This document shows positions 1 to 8,364 of a stretch of DNA of 48,041 bases, one piece after another. Numbering within the stretch: the first letter of the stretch is position 1; each line of letters starts with the position of its first letter. This DNA is from Flammeovirgaceae bacterium UBA4465. Its GTDB lineage: Bacteria; Bacteroidota; Bacteroidia; Cytophagales; Cyclobacteriaceae. The DNA is taken from assembly GCA_905182655.1 (NCBI GenBank), contig CAJJCN010000075.1, positions 1 to 48,041 of the forward strand, given 5' to 3'. The notes under the pieces were generated by a model. That model did no database searches, had not been told where the DNA came from, and worked only from the letters and a program-made list of their open reading frames with translations. The translations under genes and the position numbers were made by a program.

Positions 1-73
1 AGCGAAAAGGCAAGTGCTGGAAGTTTGTAGGGCGAAGCATAATCATGTTTTTTGATAAAATATATTCTGGAAG

Positions 74-1276
74 ATGTCTTTTGCCTTTAACCTATTTTTC
101 ACCTGTTATTTTTTAGTTCTTTCATTTTTCTACGTTCTTATACCCGAAAAAAGTCCACAAAGATTCCGATTTGAGGGAAAATATGGACTATACGTTTCGA
201 TTGAAGGAGATCATTATCAGGTACATTGGCTGACCTCCGCGCCTGAGGAAGGCTATTTAAATACCCATACTGAAGAGGTAGAGAATTTTTCATACAGCAC
301 GCCTAAGTCAATTATTCATAAGGTTCAAATACCTTTACACGACCAATCAATGGATATAGATTTTGGAAGTCCTTCGGGGGGCAATGGGCAAATTACGATT
401 GTTCCAAACCATGAGAGAGATGCTTATGAATTCAAAGGAGTTGATTCGGTATATGTTTTAGGGGATACCCATGGGAATTTTGATGAGGTGGTGCAAATAC
501 TTCAAAGCTCAAAATTGATAGATGAAAATCATCAATGGATTGGAGGAAGCGCACATTTGGTTTTTTTAGGGGATGTTTTAGATCGTGGTAAAGACGCTTT
601 ACGGCTCACCTGGTTTATCTACGAATTGGAGCAATCAGCGGCCCAGCATGGAGGTCAAATCCACCTTATTTTAGGGAATCATGAAATCATGGTTATGTCA
701 AATGATCTGCGCTATGTTTCGGCAAAAGAACAACAGGTGGCCAATATGTATCAAGTCAGCTATCAGCAGCTCTATCATCCTATTCGGTCAGTACTTGGAC
801 GCTGGCTTTCAACTAAGCCGGCAGTCCTTAAAATTGATGGGATTTTATTTGCGCATGGGGGCATCATTATGGGGGCATCATTGAAATCATTTAATGATCG
901 TGTTTATCAATATACTCAAGCCCCTCTTTTTTCTCATTTGATGGAACAACCCTTTGATTCGGTAAGTTTTTCCCAAGCTGAGCGTGAGGAGCAAAAAGAT
1001 TACCTTTATGATTCTTTTGGGCCATTTTGGTTTAGAGGTTATGTAAAGACAGATACCTTAGGGTCCTATTTGGATGCTATCTTGATTAAGAACAAGGCTA
1101 AATTACATGTGGTAGGCCATACCACAGTGCCCCATATACAATCCTTTTATAATGGTAAGTTAATAGCGACAAACGTACCTGAGGCGGGTACAGAAATGCT
1201 ATTACTAACCAAATCCAAACGTAGTAAATACCATCGGTTTAGAATCAATTTATTAGGGGATTTTGTAGTACTCTAA
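74..1276 (+). CDS. Calcineurin-like metallophosphoesterase, membrane-anchored or exported
   Basis: The protein (400 aa) carries the ordered metal-binding motifs of the calcineurin-like phosphoesterase superfamily: GDTHG at residues 130-134, GDVLDRG at 166-172, GNHE at 201-204, then HGGI and a late VVGHT. This set and order resemble the Shewanella-like bacterial PPP-type phosphatases, so a serine/threonine or phosphotyrosine phosphatase role is plausible but not proven. Residues 5-23 form a hydrophobic stretch near the N-terminus, which suggests a signal peptide or membrane anchor and a periplasmic catalytic domain. About 100 residues between the anchor and the first motif match no domain I know. 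The ATG at 74 puts the hydrophobic segment at the very start. The gene stands alone, with 185 bases before the next gene. Confidence 0.85.
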   Translation: MSFAFNLFFTCYFLVLSFFYVLIPEKSPQRFRFEGKYGLYVSIEGDHYQVHWLTSAPEEGYLNTHTEEVENFSYSTPKSIIHKVQIPLHDQSMDIDFGSPSGGNGQITIVPNHERDAYEFKGVDSVYVLGDTHGNFDEVVQILQSSKLIDENHQWIGGSAHLVFLGDVLDRGKDALRLTWFIYELEQSAAQHGGQIHLILGNHEIMVMSNDLRYVSAKEQQVANMYQVSYQQLYHPIRSVLGRWLSTKPAVLKIDGILFAHGGIIMGASLKSFNDRVYQYTQAPLFSHLMEQPFDSVSFSQAEREEQKDYLYDSFGPFWFRGYVKTDTLGSYLDAILIKNKAKLHVVGHTTVPHIQSFYNGKLIATNVPEAGTEMLLLTKSKRSKYHRFRINLLGDFVVL

Positions 1277-1461
1277 GATTACTTCGCCCATTATAAATTA
1301 AGTGACTGCCCAATTATTGGTTTGGGCTTGGGAGAAATTTTTCTCATTTGACTTTACTTTTCTTGATTTTTATCTTAATTAACGTCATATTTTTTGTTAT
1401 CTTCAGCGGAACTTACCTACTTAATCGTTTGTTCCTTATTATATCATATAGATTTTTATAA

Positions 1462-2568
1462 ATGCCAATGTACAAAAGTGCTCAATCAATCTTACGGTTT
1501 AAAAATTCGATCAATAAAGAATTTGCCACCACCTTAAATAAAAGGGTTAACGAACATTTCAAGTTATCTGGGAAAGGCAGGAATGCCAATTCAATGATGT
1601 TCATCAAGACCGCTTTCATGTTTTGTCTTCTTTTTACTCCCTATGCGTTCGTGTATAGTATGGACAATGTTTGGATGATGTTGGGTTGCTATTTCATTAC
1701 TGGTCTGGGTGTAGCGGGCATTGGCTTATCTGTCATGCATGATGCCAATCATGGGTCTTACTCAAAAAACCCGATGGTCAATAAAATAATAGGCTACAGT
1801 TTAAATGTTATTGGAGGAAACGCGACCAATTGGAAAATACAACACAACGTATTTCATCATTCCTATACCAATATAGATACGCATGATGAAGACATTCGAC
1901 CTAGATTTATCCTTAGATTTACGCCGCACGCAGAATTAAGATCTTTTCATAAATACCAACATATTTATGCTTGGCTTTTGTATGGTCTTATGTCTTTTTC
2001 ATGGATTGTTTTTAAAGATTTTGCCCAATTGGTTGGTTATCAAAAATCAGGGATCTTAGCAAAGCATGTTTCTGTAACCAAAGCCTGGGCTTGGTTGGTG
2101 ATCAGTAAGCTTTTATACTATGCTTACATAATGGTGCTGCCCTTAATTTTCACACCTTTTAGTTTTTTAGAAATATTCGCAGGATTTTTCGTCATGCATT
2201 ACGTAGCAGGATTAATTTTAGGATCCGTTTTCCAGCCGGCACACGTCATGGAGGTAAATGAGTACCCCATAGCTGAAGATGATTTGATCCCTGATAATTT
2301 CATGGCCCATCAGCTCAAAACAACCTGTAATTTCGCAGGGAACAATAGAATATTCTCATGGTTCGTAGGGGGCCTTAATTATCAAATAGAGCATCATTTG
2401 TATCCTAATATATGTCATGTGCATTATGCGAAATTGGCACCCATTGTTGAGCGAACAGCGAAAGAGTTTGGTATCCCTTATCATAATTATGGTTCATTTA
2501 GAAAAGCATTGATCAATCATAAAAAAATGCTCTTTGCCCTCGGTAGGCCAAAATTAGAAGTGGCCTAA
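1462..2568 (+). CDS. Front-end (acyl-lipid/acyl-CoA) fatty acid desaturase
   Basis: This 368-aa integral membrane di-iron enzyme shows the three histidine boxes of the desaturase family: HDANH at residues 93-97, HNVFHH at 128-133 and QIEHH at 308-312. The third box starts with Q, as in front-end (delta-5/delta-6, linoleoyl-CoA) desaturases. Long hydrophobic segments lie around residues 47-95 and 205-250, fitting four membrane passes with the histidines on the cytoplasmic side. It would insert a cis double bond into membrane acyl chains, using O2 and an external electron donor; no cytochrome b5 domain is fused. It is monocistronic. A cold-shock gene lies about 2.2 kb away, but nothing in the sequence links the two. 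Confidence 0.9.
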   Translation: MPMYKSAQSILRFKNSINKEFATTLNKRVNEHFKLSGKGRNANSMMFIKTAFMFCLLFTPYAFVYSMDNVWMMLGCYFITGLGVAGIGLSVMHDANHGSYSKNPMVNKIIGYSLNVIGGNATNWKIQHNVFHHSYTNIDTHDEDIRPRFILRFTPHAELRSFHKYQHIYAWLLYGLMSFSWIVFKDFAQLVGYQKSGILAKHVSVTKAWAWLVISKLLYYAYIMVLPLIFTPFSFLEIFAGFFVMHYVAGLILGSVFQPAHVMEVNEYPIAEDDLIPDNFMAHQLKTTCNFAGNNRIFSWFVGGLNYQIEHHLYPNICHVHYAKLAPIVERTAKEFGIPYHNYGSFRKALINHKKMLFALGRPKLEVA

Positions 2569-2571
2569 TAG

Positions 2572-2617
2572 CTAAAGAACCAATAAGAAAAAAGCGGTCG
2601 AGATTTCTTTAGTTTTT
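2572..2617 (+). terminator. Possible terminator after the desaturase gene
   Basis: The 8-base inverted repeat CTAAAGAA (2572-2579) and TTCTTTAG (2605-2612) is followed directly by TTTTTAT. It starts four bases after the desaturase stop codon. The 25-base loop is long for an intrinsic terminator, so the call is tentative. Confidence 0.4.
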
Positions 2618-2637
2618 ATAGCGATGGATTAGTTGGG

Positions 2638-3399
2638 CTACGTTTCTTTGGAACGCACTATTTGGTTAAAGATCAAGAGGATAATAAAGATCATTATGAT
2701 ACCCAACGAAAAATAAGCTAACATGGGTAATCTTTCCCAATGTCTTAGGGCAAGGGCAAAAAAAGCCCAAATACCCACGGTCATGAACGCCTGGTCATGG
2801 TACGACCGAAATAATTTAATAATAATCACAACGGTAATCGACAAAATAATGAGGGACCAATAAAGTTCAGGAATCCCCCATGCATCCCAGTCATAAAATT
2901 TGAGTGCAGCCGCAATATTGAGCACGGTAGCTAGGGTAACCCATCCAAAGTAAATACTGAACACGAAAGATTCTATCCAATAGTTAATTTCGACCCCTTC
3001 ATTTTTCATAGTACGAATTTGATGATCGATTTTAATGAGAGAAAACAGCATCATCAGAATGATAATGACCGTAATCCAAAGCCAATCATAAGAGGCACAA
3101 ACTAACCAAAGGCCATTTAAAACTACATTTAGACTATACCAAACACGCAGTGAGCACCATTTAGGATGCTCTTTTTTTTTGATGAACTGATAAATAGGGA
3201 AAGCGATGAGACCGGTGTATATGAGACCCCAAATGGAAAACGCAAATCCTTTAGGCACAATCAGAGGCCTTGTACTTGTACTGGTAGTTCCTATGGGATG
3301 GGGACCAAAAAAACCATTAAGTGTCATTATATAAAGTGTCAAAAGTAAAATGAGGCCAACAAATGAAATGAGATGGGTATTTTTATGAGTTAAGGTCAT
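2638..3399 (-). CDS. TspO/MBR-like membrane protein, long form
   Basis: This 253-aa, very hydrophobic protein has about seven predicted membrane segments. The stretch around residues 47-62 (PKGFAFSIWGLIYTGL) and the later SLNVVLNGLW resemble conserved TspO/MBR (tryptophan-rich sensory protein) motifs, in which the family binds porphyrins or other tetrapyrroles. Ordinary TspO proteins are about 160 residues with five helices; this one is about 90 residues longer and adds C-terminal helices, so it belongs to the longer TspO-related group whose ligand is unknown. It is the last gene of a minus-strand run of four small membrane proteins, 39 bases after the preceding stop. A sensory or transport role is inference from the family. 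Confidence 0.65.
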   Translation of the reverse strand: MTLTHKNTHLISFVGLILLLTLYIMTLNGFFGPHPIGTTSTSTRPLIVPKGFAFSIWGLIYTGLIAFPIYQFIKKKEHPKWCSLRVWYSLNVVLNGLWLVCASYDWLWITVIIILMMLFSLIKIDHQIRTMKNEGVEINYWIESFVFSIYFGWVTLATVLNIAAALKFYDWDAWGIPELYWSLIILSITVVIIIKLFRSYHDQAFMTVGIWAFFALALRHWERLPMLAYFSLGIIMIFIILLIFNQIVRSKET

Positions 3400-3438
3400 T
3401 TTCTTTAATAATTGGAGCGAGTTAAGGGCATTGAGATA

Positions 3439-3873
3439 TCAAGTTACCTTAACGGAATAATGGATAAGGTAATATAAGAGACTTGAAACAAACAATCCGC
3501 TCCACAACAGGGTTCTTATCCAATTTAAGCGGATCAACTGATATAAAACAGATGGATTAATTTCATCCATTGAGATCTTTCTGTGAAGCGGGATGAAAAT
3601 GAAAAAAGTCATCGCCCAAAGGGAAATAACCACTAAAAATGATACTAAGGTAAAAGTAGAAAAATTATTAAAGAGGTGTATGGTAATAATTATTAGTTGC
3701 CCCACCATCAAGGGGAGTACCACATAAGTGATTTGTTGCGTGTATTTTTCATGCCAGCGTTTAAGGTTCCTCCTCTCATAAAAGAGAAAACTTGGATAGA
3801 TGACCAGTTGGACCAACCAAATCAAAACCAATAAGCCTAGGTCAAAGAGTAGCTGGATCAAAGGAATATTCAT
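3439..3873 (-). CDS. Uncharacterised four-helix membrane protein
   Basis: I do not recognise a named family. Starting at the ATG at 3873 gives 144 aa with four hydrophobic segments and the notable stretches LVWLVQ-like/IYPSFLFYE near the first helix and WHEKYTQQITYVVLPLM before the second. The frame stays open to 4035, but the upstream extension is a polar out-of-frame reading of the previous gene. The start at 3873 makes an ATGA overlap with that gene's stop at 3870-3872, typical of translational coupling, so I prefer it. The location in an operon with a DoxX-like and a TspO-like protein suggests a shared inner-membrane function. Confidence 0.65.
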   Translation of the reverse strand: MNIPLIQLLFDLGLLVLIWLVQLVIYPSFLFYERRNLKRWHEKYTQQITYVVLPLMVGQLIIITIHLFNNFSTFTLVSFLVVISLWAMTFFIFIPLHRKISMDEINPSVLYQLIRLNWIRTLLWSGLFVSSLLYYLIHYSVKVT

Positions 3874-4265
3874 TGAGCGAAAGTCAAGTTTAATTTCCCC
3901 ACGCGCCAAGCCCAAAAAATCAATAATGGATGAACAATGATCAACCTCAACCAACCCATCCATGGAGCCACACAGAGTCCATCCGTTACGCAAGACCCGA
4001 TTTGAATGAAATAGATGTGTGAAGGGATGAAGCAAATTAATAATATGACAATACCCAAAGCTCCTATTTTTTGATATTTAGGGAAAAGGAGGAGTAAAGA
4101 GAGTAGGACTTCTAAAAGGCCACTCGCTATATTAATCCAATAGGGGTAGGGTAAATAATCAGGAATTAATCCATAATAAAAATCTGGATCTATAAAGTGG
4201 TTCACACCAGCCGAGAGGTAGAATAGGAAGCAACTGTATTTTAATAGTGAATGTATTTTTGTCAT
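3870..4265 (-). CDS. DoxX-like small membrane protein
   Basis: The protein (131 aa) has four hydrophobic segments and the early motif AGVNHFIDPDFY followed by IPDYLPYP and a glycine-glutamate pair (SGLLE) in the second helix. This is the pattern of DoxX/MauE-like membrane proteins. Family members are linked to quinone-dependent redox reactions (DoxD/DoxA of thiosulfate:quinone oxidoreductase) or to disulfide chemistry (MauE), but most are uncharacterised. Two cysteines lie in GSCVTDGLC between helices 3 and 4, which could be redox-active; that is inference. It overlaps the next gene by four bases (ATGA) and follows the previous one by 11 bases. Confidence 0.7.
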   Translation of the reverse strand: MTKIHSLLKYSCFLFYLSAGVNHFIDPDFYYGLIPDYLPYPYWINIASGLLEVLLSLLLLFPKYQKIGALGIVILLICFIPSHIYFIQIGSCVTDGLCVAPWMGWLRLIIVHPLLIFWAWRVGKLNLTFAQ

Positions 4266-4276
4266 TATAAACGTTT

Positions 4277-4648
4277 TTAATGAGACTCTTCATAAGCCAT
4301 TTTTAGGATATAGATGAAGGGAATCCACCAAATAAAATCATTGGTAATTAAGGTATACATAAACTCAAAAGGGACTTTGCCTTGGAAGTAATTTATAAAA
4401 AATCCGAGGGGGCCAAATACTTTTCCCAAAAAACCAACAAAAACGATGGGCCAATGTCTCATGGGATCATAAGAGGCTAACCAATAACCAATACCATAAA
4501 CGCCAATGACCATACCCATACCTTGCCACACCATAGGGTGATTCAGCGGTTCCATGCCTACCAGGTTGAAAAATTGGTTGGGACTTAATACCACCCATGC
4601 GCCCCAACAGAGATTGTAGAGGGCAGCTAGCTTAAGTGTGATTTTCAT
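4277..4648 (-). CDS. Uncharacterised small membrane protein
   Basis: With the ATG at 4648 the product is 123 aa with three or four hydrophobic segments. Conserved-looking pieces are LAALYNLCWGAWVVLSP at the start and GFLGKVFGPLGF in the middle. I do not know its function. The frame is open further upstream to a GTG at 4693 and an ATG at 4672, but those extensions are polar and would precede a first helix that starts properly at 4648; the choice is not certain. This is the first gene of the four-gene membrane-protein operon running leftward to 2638. Confidence 0.65.
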   Translation of the reverse strand: MKITLKLAALYNLCWGAWVVLSPNQFFNLVGMEPLNHPMVWQGMGMVIGVYGIGYWLASYDPMRHWPIVFVGFLGKVFGPLGFFINYFQGKVPFEFMYTLITNDFIWWIPFIYILKMAYEESH

Positions 4649-4753
4649 AGGGTTACTTTTTTGATGAACCATGGGCTGATTAAAAAGGTTCACAATAAGT
4701 TAGATACTTGTATGCGCGTCTAAATAATTAAGTAGCCAGTGGACAAAGGGCAT

Positions 4754-4784
4754 AAAAAAAGCCTGTCAAAAAATTGACAGGCTT
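4754..4784 (-). terminator. Intrinsic terminator of the cold-shock gene
   Basis: A perfect 9-bp stem, GCCTGTCAA (4761-4769) and TTGACAGGC (4774-4782), encloses a 4-base loop. A run of seven A at 4754-4760 becomes the U-tract on the minus strand. It lies 24 bases past the stop of the cold-shock gene. Confidence 0.9.
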
Positions 4785-4807
4785 GCAAAGTATTTTGAGA
4801 AAACTTC

Positions 4808-4999
4808 TTAGGAAACTTTGACGTTTACTGCGTTCAAACCTTTCTGGCCATCCTGCACATCGTAGCTTACTTTATCGCCTTCACGAATTTCTTCTGTTAA
4901 ACCTGTTTGATGAACAAACACATCTTTCCCACCTTCATCAGGTGTGATAAATCCAAAACCTTTGGTGTTATTAAAAAATTTTACTATACCGTTACTCAT
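4808..4999 (-). CDS. CspA-family cold-shock protein
   Basis: This 63-aa protein is a single cold-shock domain. It begins [18 protein letters not shown], which contains RNP-1 (KGFGFI), followed by DVFVHQ (RNP-2) and EGDKVSYDV. Such proteins bind single-stranded RNA or DNA and act as RNA chaperones. The frame is open to 5023, but the family nearly always starts a few residues before the VKFF strand, so the ATG at 4999 is chosen. A TAnnTTTG-type -7 box (TATTTTTG on the minus strand, 5021-5028) lies just upstream, and a strong terminator follows, so the gene is monocistronic. Confidence 0.95.
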   Translation of the reverse strand: MSNGIVKFFNNTKGFGFITPDEGGKDVFVHQTGLTEEIREGDKVSYDVQDGQKGLNAVNVKVS

Positions 5000-5470
5000 A
5001 ATTATTTGTATTAATTTATACAAAAATAGTTATTTTAAAACAAATGCCATAATTTTTTTTAAAAATTATATAAAAAATCTTTTAGGAGTCTAAAAAAGAT
5101 GATTATTTGATTGATTGGCCTATAAAAAATCAATTTTTTTGTAAAAATTTCATTTTTAAACCTATCCTTATGTCCTCTTTTTTATATTTATTTTTAATTT
5201 TTTTTCGTAGATTGAATTTAATATACCATCCTTGGATTGGCGTGAGATTTGTTGGTATGCGTAAACTAAATTAATAGTGAGTTAAATCATGGTTTACGTT
5301 TTTTTATTTTTCACGAATTCCAGGAGTTTAATGAGCAAAGAGACCTTTCAATCTAATAGAGCGGTGGGAATCTTAAACGACTTCACATAGGCTATTTTCT
5401 ATCTGATTTAAGGCGGGGATACTTGCGAGTATTTTTGAATGATGAAGTTAAAAGTTAGAGGGTTACAATT
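5000..5470. other. AT-rich divergent intergenic region
   Basis: These 471 bases separate the cold-shock gene from the sulfatase gene, which diverge. I see no coding sequence. Two matches to the Bacteroidota -7 element TAnnTTTG are present: TATTTTTG on the minus strand at 5021-5028 (for the cold-shock gene) and TATTTTTG on the plus strand at 5430-5437 (34 bases before the sulfatase ATG). Neither has a well-spaced TTTG -33 element, so both promoter calls are weak. The rest is A/T runs. Confidence 0.5.
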
Positions 5471-7111
5471 ATGTACTGCAGAATTGAAAAAGGCATTTAT
5501 ACATCACTGATCATCATTCTGATGATGGGATGTAGTAGCTCGGAAGTTGCTTTAAAAAAATCCGAAAGACCTAATATTATTTTCATCATGTCTGATGATC
5601 ACGCGTATCAGGCCATAAGTGCATATCAGGATAACTTGATAGTGACCCCAAACATTGATCGCATCGCGCAAGAAGGTATGCAGTTTAACAATGCCTGTGT
5701 TACCAATTCAATATGTGCCCCTTCAAGGGCCACCATTCTTACAGGTAAGCATACGCATTTAAATGGGAAAATAGATAATCGGATGCCCTTTGATACAACC
5801 AACATTACGTTCCCATTGCTTTTTCAACAAGCAGGCTATCAAACGGCGATGTTTGGAAAATTACATTTTGGAAATAATCCTAAGGGCATTGATGATTTCC
5901 TTATTTTACCTGGACAGGGAAATTACATCAATCCTGATTTTATTACTCCAACAGGGGATACTACCATTATAGGTTATGTTACTGATATTATTACGAATCT
6001 TACCCTAAATTGGCTTGACCTAAAAAGAGATCCTGAAAAGCCTTTTATGTTGATGTACTTACATAAAGCACCTCATCGCCCCTGGTGGCCACGGGCAGAT
6101 AAATTTAAAGAGTTTAGCAAGAAACATTTTCCAGAACCCGCCACACTTTTTGATGATTATGAGGGTCGAGGCTCAGCTGCCAAGGAAGCTGAAATGAATC
6201 TTTTGTTTCACATGAAGTATGGTCATGATGCTAAAATTAGACCCGAAACCATAGCTGAAATGACTGGCGTACTGCCCAAGATACCTGCTATGGAATGGAA
6301 CCGTGTAGATGGATTTTCCGGACCTTACCAACGCGCAAATGAAGCACAAAAGGCATTATATGACCCTGTCATTGATTCAATTAATCGCGAGTTTAAGGAA
6401 CATTGGCCCAGTATGTCAGCGAAGGAGAAAATGCAATGGAAGTATCAGAGATATATGCAGGATTATTTGGGAACCATTGCATCAGTAGATGACAATGTTG
6501 GGAGGTTATTAGATTATCTTGAAGAGACCGGGCTAGATCAAAATACGATGATTATTTATACTTCAGACCAAGGGTTTTATTTAGGAGAACATGGTTGGTT
6601 TGATAAAAGATTCATTTATGATGAGTCTTTTAAAACCCCACTTTTAATCAAATGGCCTGGACATATAGCTCCGGGAAGCACAAATGATGAAATGGTTCAA
6701 AACTTAGATTTTGCACAGACTTTGTTGGAGGTAGCCGATATTAAAGCCCCTCAAGATATGCAAGGAGAAAGTCTCTTACCTTTGTTGAAAGGTGAAGATA
6801 CATGGACGCGTGAGGCCGTTTATTATCATTATTATGAGTACCCAGCCGTCCATATGGTAAAAAGGCATTACGGGATCGTTTCCAAAACTTTTAAGTTGAT
6901 ACATTTTTACTATGATGTAGATGAATGGGAACTCTACGATAGAATGAAGGACCCGTCAGAACTAAATAACGTATACAATGATCCAGCGTATGCAAGCATC
7001 GTGACCCAATTAAAATTGGAACTAAAAGATTTAAGAATAAAATATCAAGATTCTGAGGAATTGGATCAAAAATTTATTGATGTGTACCTTAATAACGGAT
7101 GGGTGGAATGA
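5471..7111 (+). CDS. S1-family sulfatase, lipoprotein
   Basis: This 546-aa type I sulfatase would hydrolyse sulfate esters of a glycan. The formylglycine signature CAPSRATILTG starts at Cys82, so it is a cysteine-type enzyme that needs an anaerobic or aerobic formylglycine-generating enzyme from elsewhere in the genome. Metal ligands are visible at SDDH (41-44) and SDQGFYLGEHGW (365-376), with the substrate-side motifs FGKLHFG (128-134) and HKAPHRPWWP (198-207). The N-terminus has a lipoprotein signal peptide (LMMGC, Cys21), so it is probably anchored and faces the periplasm or cell surface. The wording resembles N-acetylglucosamine-6- and iduronate-sulfatase-like subfamilies, but I cannot fix the substrate. 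It opens a plus-strand run with an aldose epimerase and a sugar dehydrogenase 58 bases apart each. Confidence 0.92.
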   Translation: MYCRIEKGIYTSLIIILMMGCSSSEVALKKSERPNIIFIMSDDHAYQAISAYQDNLIVTPNIDRIAQEGMQFNNACVTNSICAPSRATILTGKHTHLNGKIDNRMPFDTTNITFPLLFQQAGYQTAMFGKLHFGNNPKGIDDFLILPGQGNYINPDFITPTGDTTIIGYVTDIITNLTLNWLDLKRDPEKPFMLMYLHKAPHRPWWPRADKFKEFSKKHFPEPATLFDDYEGRGSAAKEAEMNLLFHMKYGHDAKIRPETIAEMTGVLPKIPAMEWNRVDGFSGPYQRANEAQKALYDPVIDSINREFKEHWPSMSAKEKMQWKYQRYMQDYLGTIASVDDNVGRLLDYLEETGLDQNTMIIYTSDQGFYLGEHGWFDKRFIYDESFKTPLLIKWPGHIAPGSTNDEMVQNLDFAQTLLEVADIKAPQDMQGESLLPLLKGEDTWTREAVYYHYYEYPAVHMVKRHYGIVSKTFKLIHFYYDVDEWELYDRMKDPSELNNVYNDPAYASIVTQLKLELKDLRIKYQDSEELDQKFIDVYLNNGWVE

Positions 7112-7169
7112 CTTCGCCTGTTCAGGTGATCTTATTTATGTGATGCTCAAATGATATTTACTATAAATT

Positions 7170-8306
7170 ATGAAACGAACTTTGCGAACCCTTTTGTCAA
7201 TCTTAATTTGCTTGTGCTTTACCACCTGTTTGTTTGAAAATAAAATGGCGATAAAATTGATTTCTTCTGAGGCTTTTGATACTATCATTGATCGTCAAGA
7301 AGTCAAACTATATACCCTCAAAAATAAACAGGGGATTACTGCTCAAATTACCAATTTTGGCGGGCGGGTGGTCTCTTTATGGTTGCCTGATAAAACAGGT
7401 CATTTTGATGATGTTGTTTTAGGGTTTAATCACATAGATGCCTATCAGACATCTAAAGAAAAATATTTTGGTGCGTTGATCGGTCGGTACGGAAACCGTA
7501 TTTCGAAGGGGCGTTTTGTATTAGAGGATAGTACGTATTTTTTGGTAAAAAATAATGGGCAAAATCACTTACATGGTGGAAATAAAGGTTTTGAATCCGT
7601 TGTTTGGAAAGTGGATTCATTTACAGACAATACACTTGTTTTGAGCTATTTTTCAACACATATGGAGGAGGGTTATCCTGGAAATTTAACTGTGAGGGTT
7701 GAGTATCAACTGACCGATGAAAATGAGTTAAGGATTCAGTATTTTGCACAATCCGATCAAACCACCATCATCAATCTTACTCATCATTCTTTTTTTAACC
7801 TAAAAGGAGCGGGCAACGGGAATATAAATAATCATTTGATGCAAATTAATGCAGATTATTTTACACCTATTGATGATCAGCTCATACCTACAGGGGGGAT
7901 TCAAAAGGTAGTAAATACCCCTTTTGACTTTTTATTACCTACGCAGATTGGGAGTCGAATAGATGTGGTAGATGAGCAGTTGAATTATGGGCAAGGGTAT
8001 GACCATAATTATGTATTGAATCCGTCGGATTCAATAGTGACTTTTGCCGCGCGAGTGGTTGAACCCCTTTCGAAAAGAACGCTGGAGGTATATACCAACG
8101 AGCCCGGCATTCAATTTTATGGGGGTAATTTTTTAGATGGTACGGTTAGAGGTAAAAATGATAAGAGTTATGAATATCGTGGGGCCTTTTGTTTGGAAAC
8201 TCAACACTTTCCTGATAGTCCTAATAAGACCCATTTCCCTACGACCTCACTACGGGCAGGGGAGTCTTATTATTCTATTTGTATTTATAAGTTTGGTCTC
8301 TCGTGA
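7170..8306 (+). CDS. galM: Aldose 1-epimerase (galactose mutarotase), lipoprotein
   Basis: The protein (378 aa) interconverts the alpha and beta anomers of galactose or glucose, feeding galactokinase or a sugar dehydrogenase. The GalM fold is shown by NHLHGGNKGFE, LTHHSFFNL (catalytic-region histidines 205-206), GYDHNYVL and PGIQFYGGNFLDG. The general base is Glu343 in CLETQHFPDSPN. The N-terminus is an export signal ending in FTTC, which fits a lipoprotein signal peptide, so this is an exported mutarotase, as is common in Bacteroidota. It sits 58 bases after the sulfatase and 58 bases before the dehydrogenase fusion, probably in one transcript. A galactokinase gene lies 18 kb downstream. Confidence 0.92.
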   Translation: MKRTLRTLLSILICLCFTTCLFENKMAIKLISSEAFDTIIDRQEVKLYTLKNKQGITAQITNFGGRVVSLWLPDKTGHFDDVVLGFNHIDAYQTSKEKYFGALIGRYGNRISKGRFVLEDSTYFLVKNNGQNHLHGGNKGFESVVWKVDSFTDNTLVLSYFSTHMEEGYPGNLTVRVEYQLTDENELRIQYFAQSDQTTIINLTHHSFFNLKGAGNGNINNHLMQINADYFTPIDDQLIPTGGIQKVVNTPFDFLLPTQIGSRIDVVDEQLNYGQGYDHNYVLNPSDSIVTFAARVVEPLSKRTLEVYTNEPGIQFYGGNFLDGTVRGKNDKSYEYRGAFCLETQHFPDSPNKTHFPTTSLRAGESYYSICIYKFGLS

Positions 8307-8364
8307 AGCACCTAAAAAAAACATCTTTGTTGAACGTTTTTTTTAAAATAAAGATTAAATAAAT

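Noticed and set aside
1-73. Possible 3' end of an upstream gene
   Set aside because: One frame is open across the edge but encodes nothing recognisable in so short a stretch.
3871-4035. 54-residue N-terminal extension of the four-helix membrane protein
   Set aside because: It overlaps the DoxX-like gene in another frame, is polar and removes the ATGA coupling start.
5117-5151. TTGATT...AATCAA followed by a T run, considered as a plus-strand terminator
   Set aside because: The 6-bp AT-only stem with an 11-base loop is weak and no plus-strand gene ends nearby.
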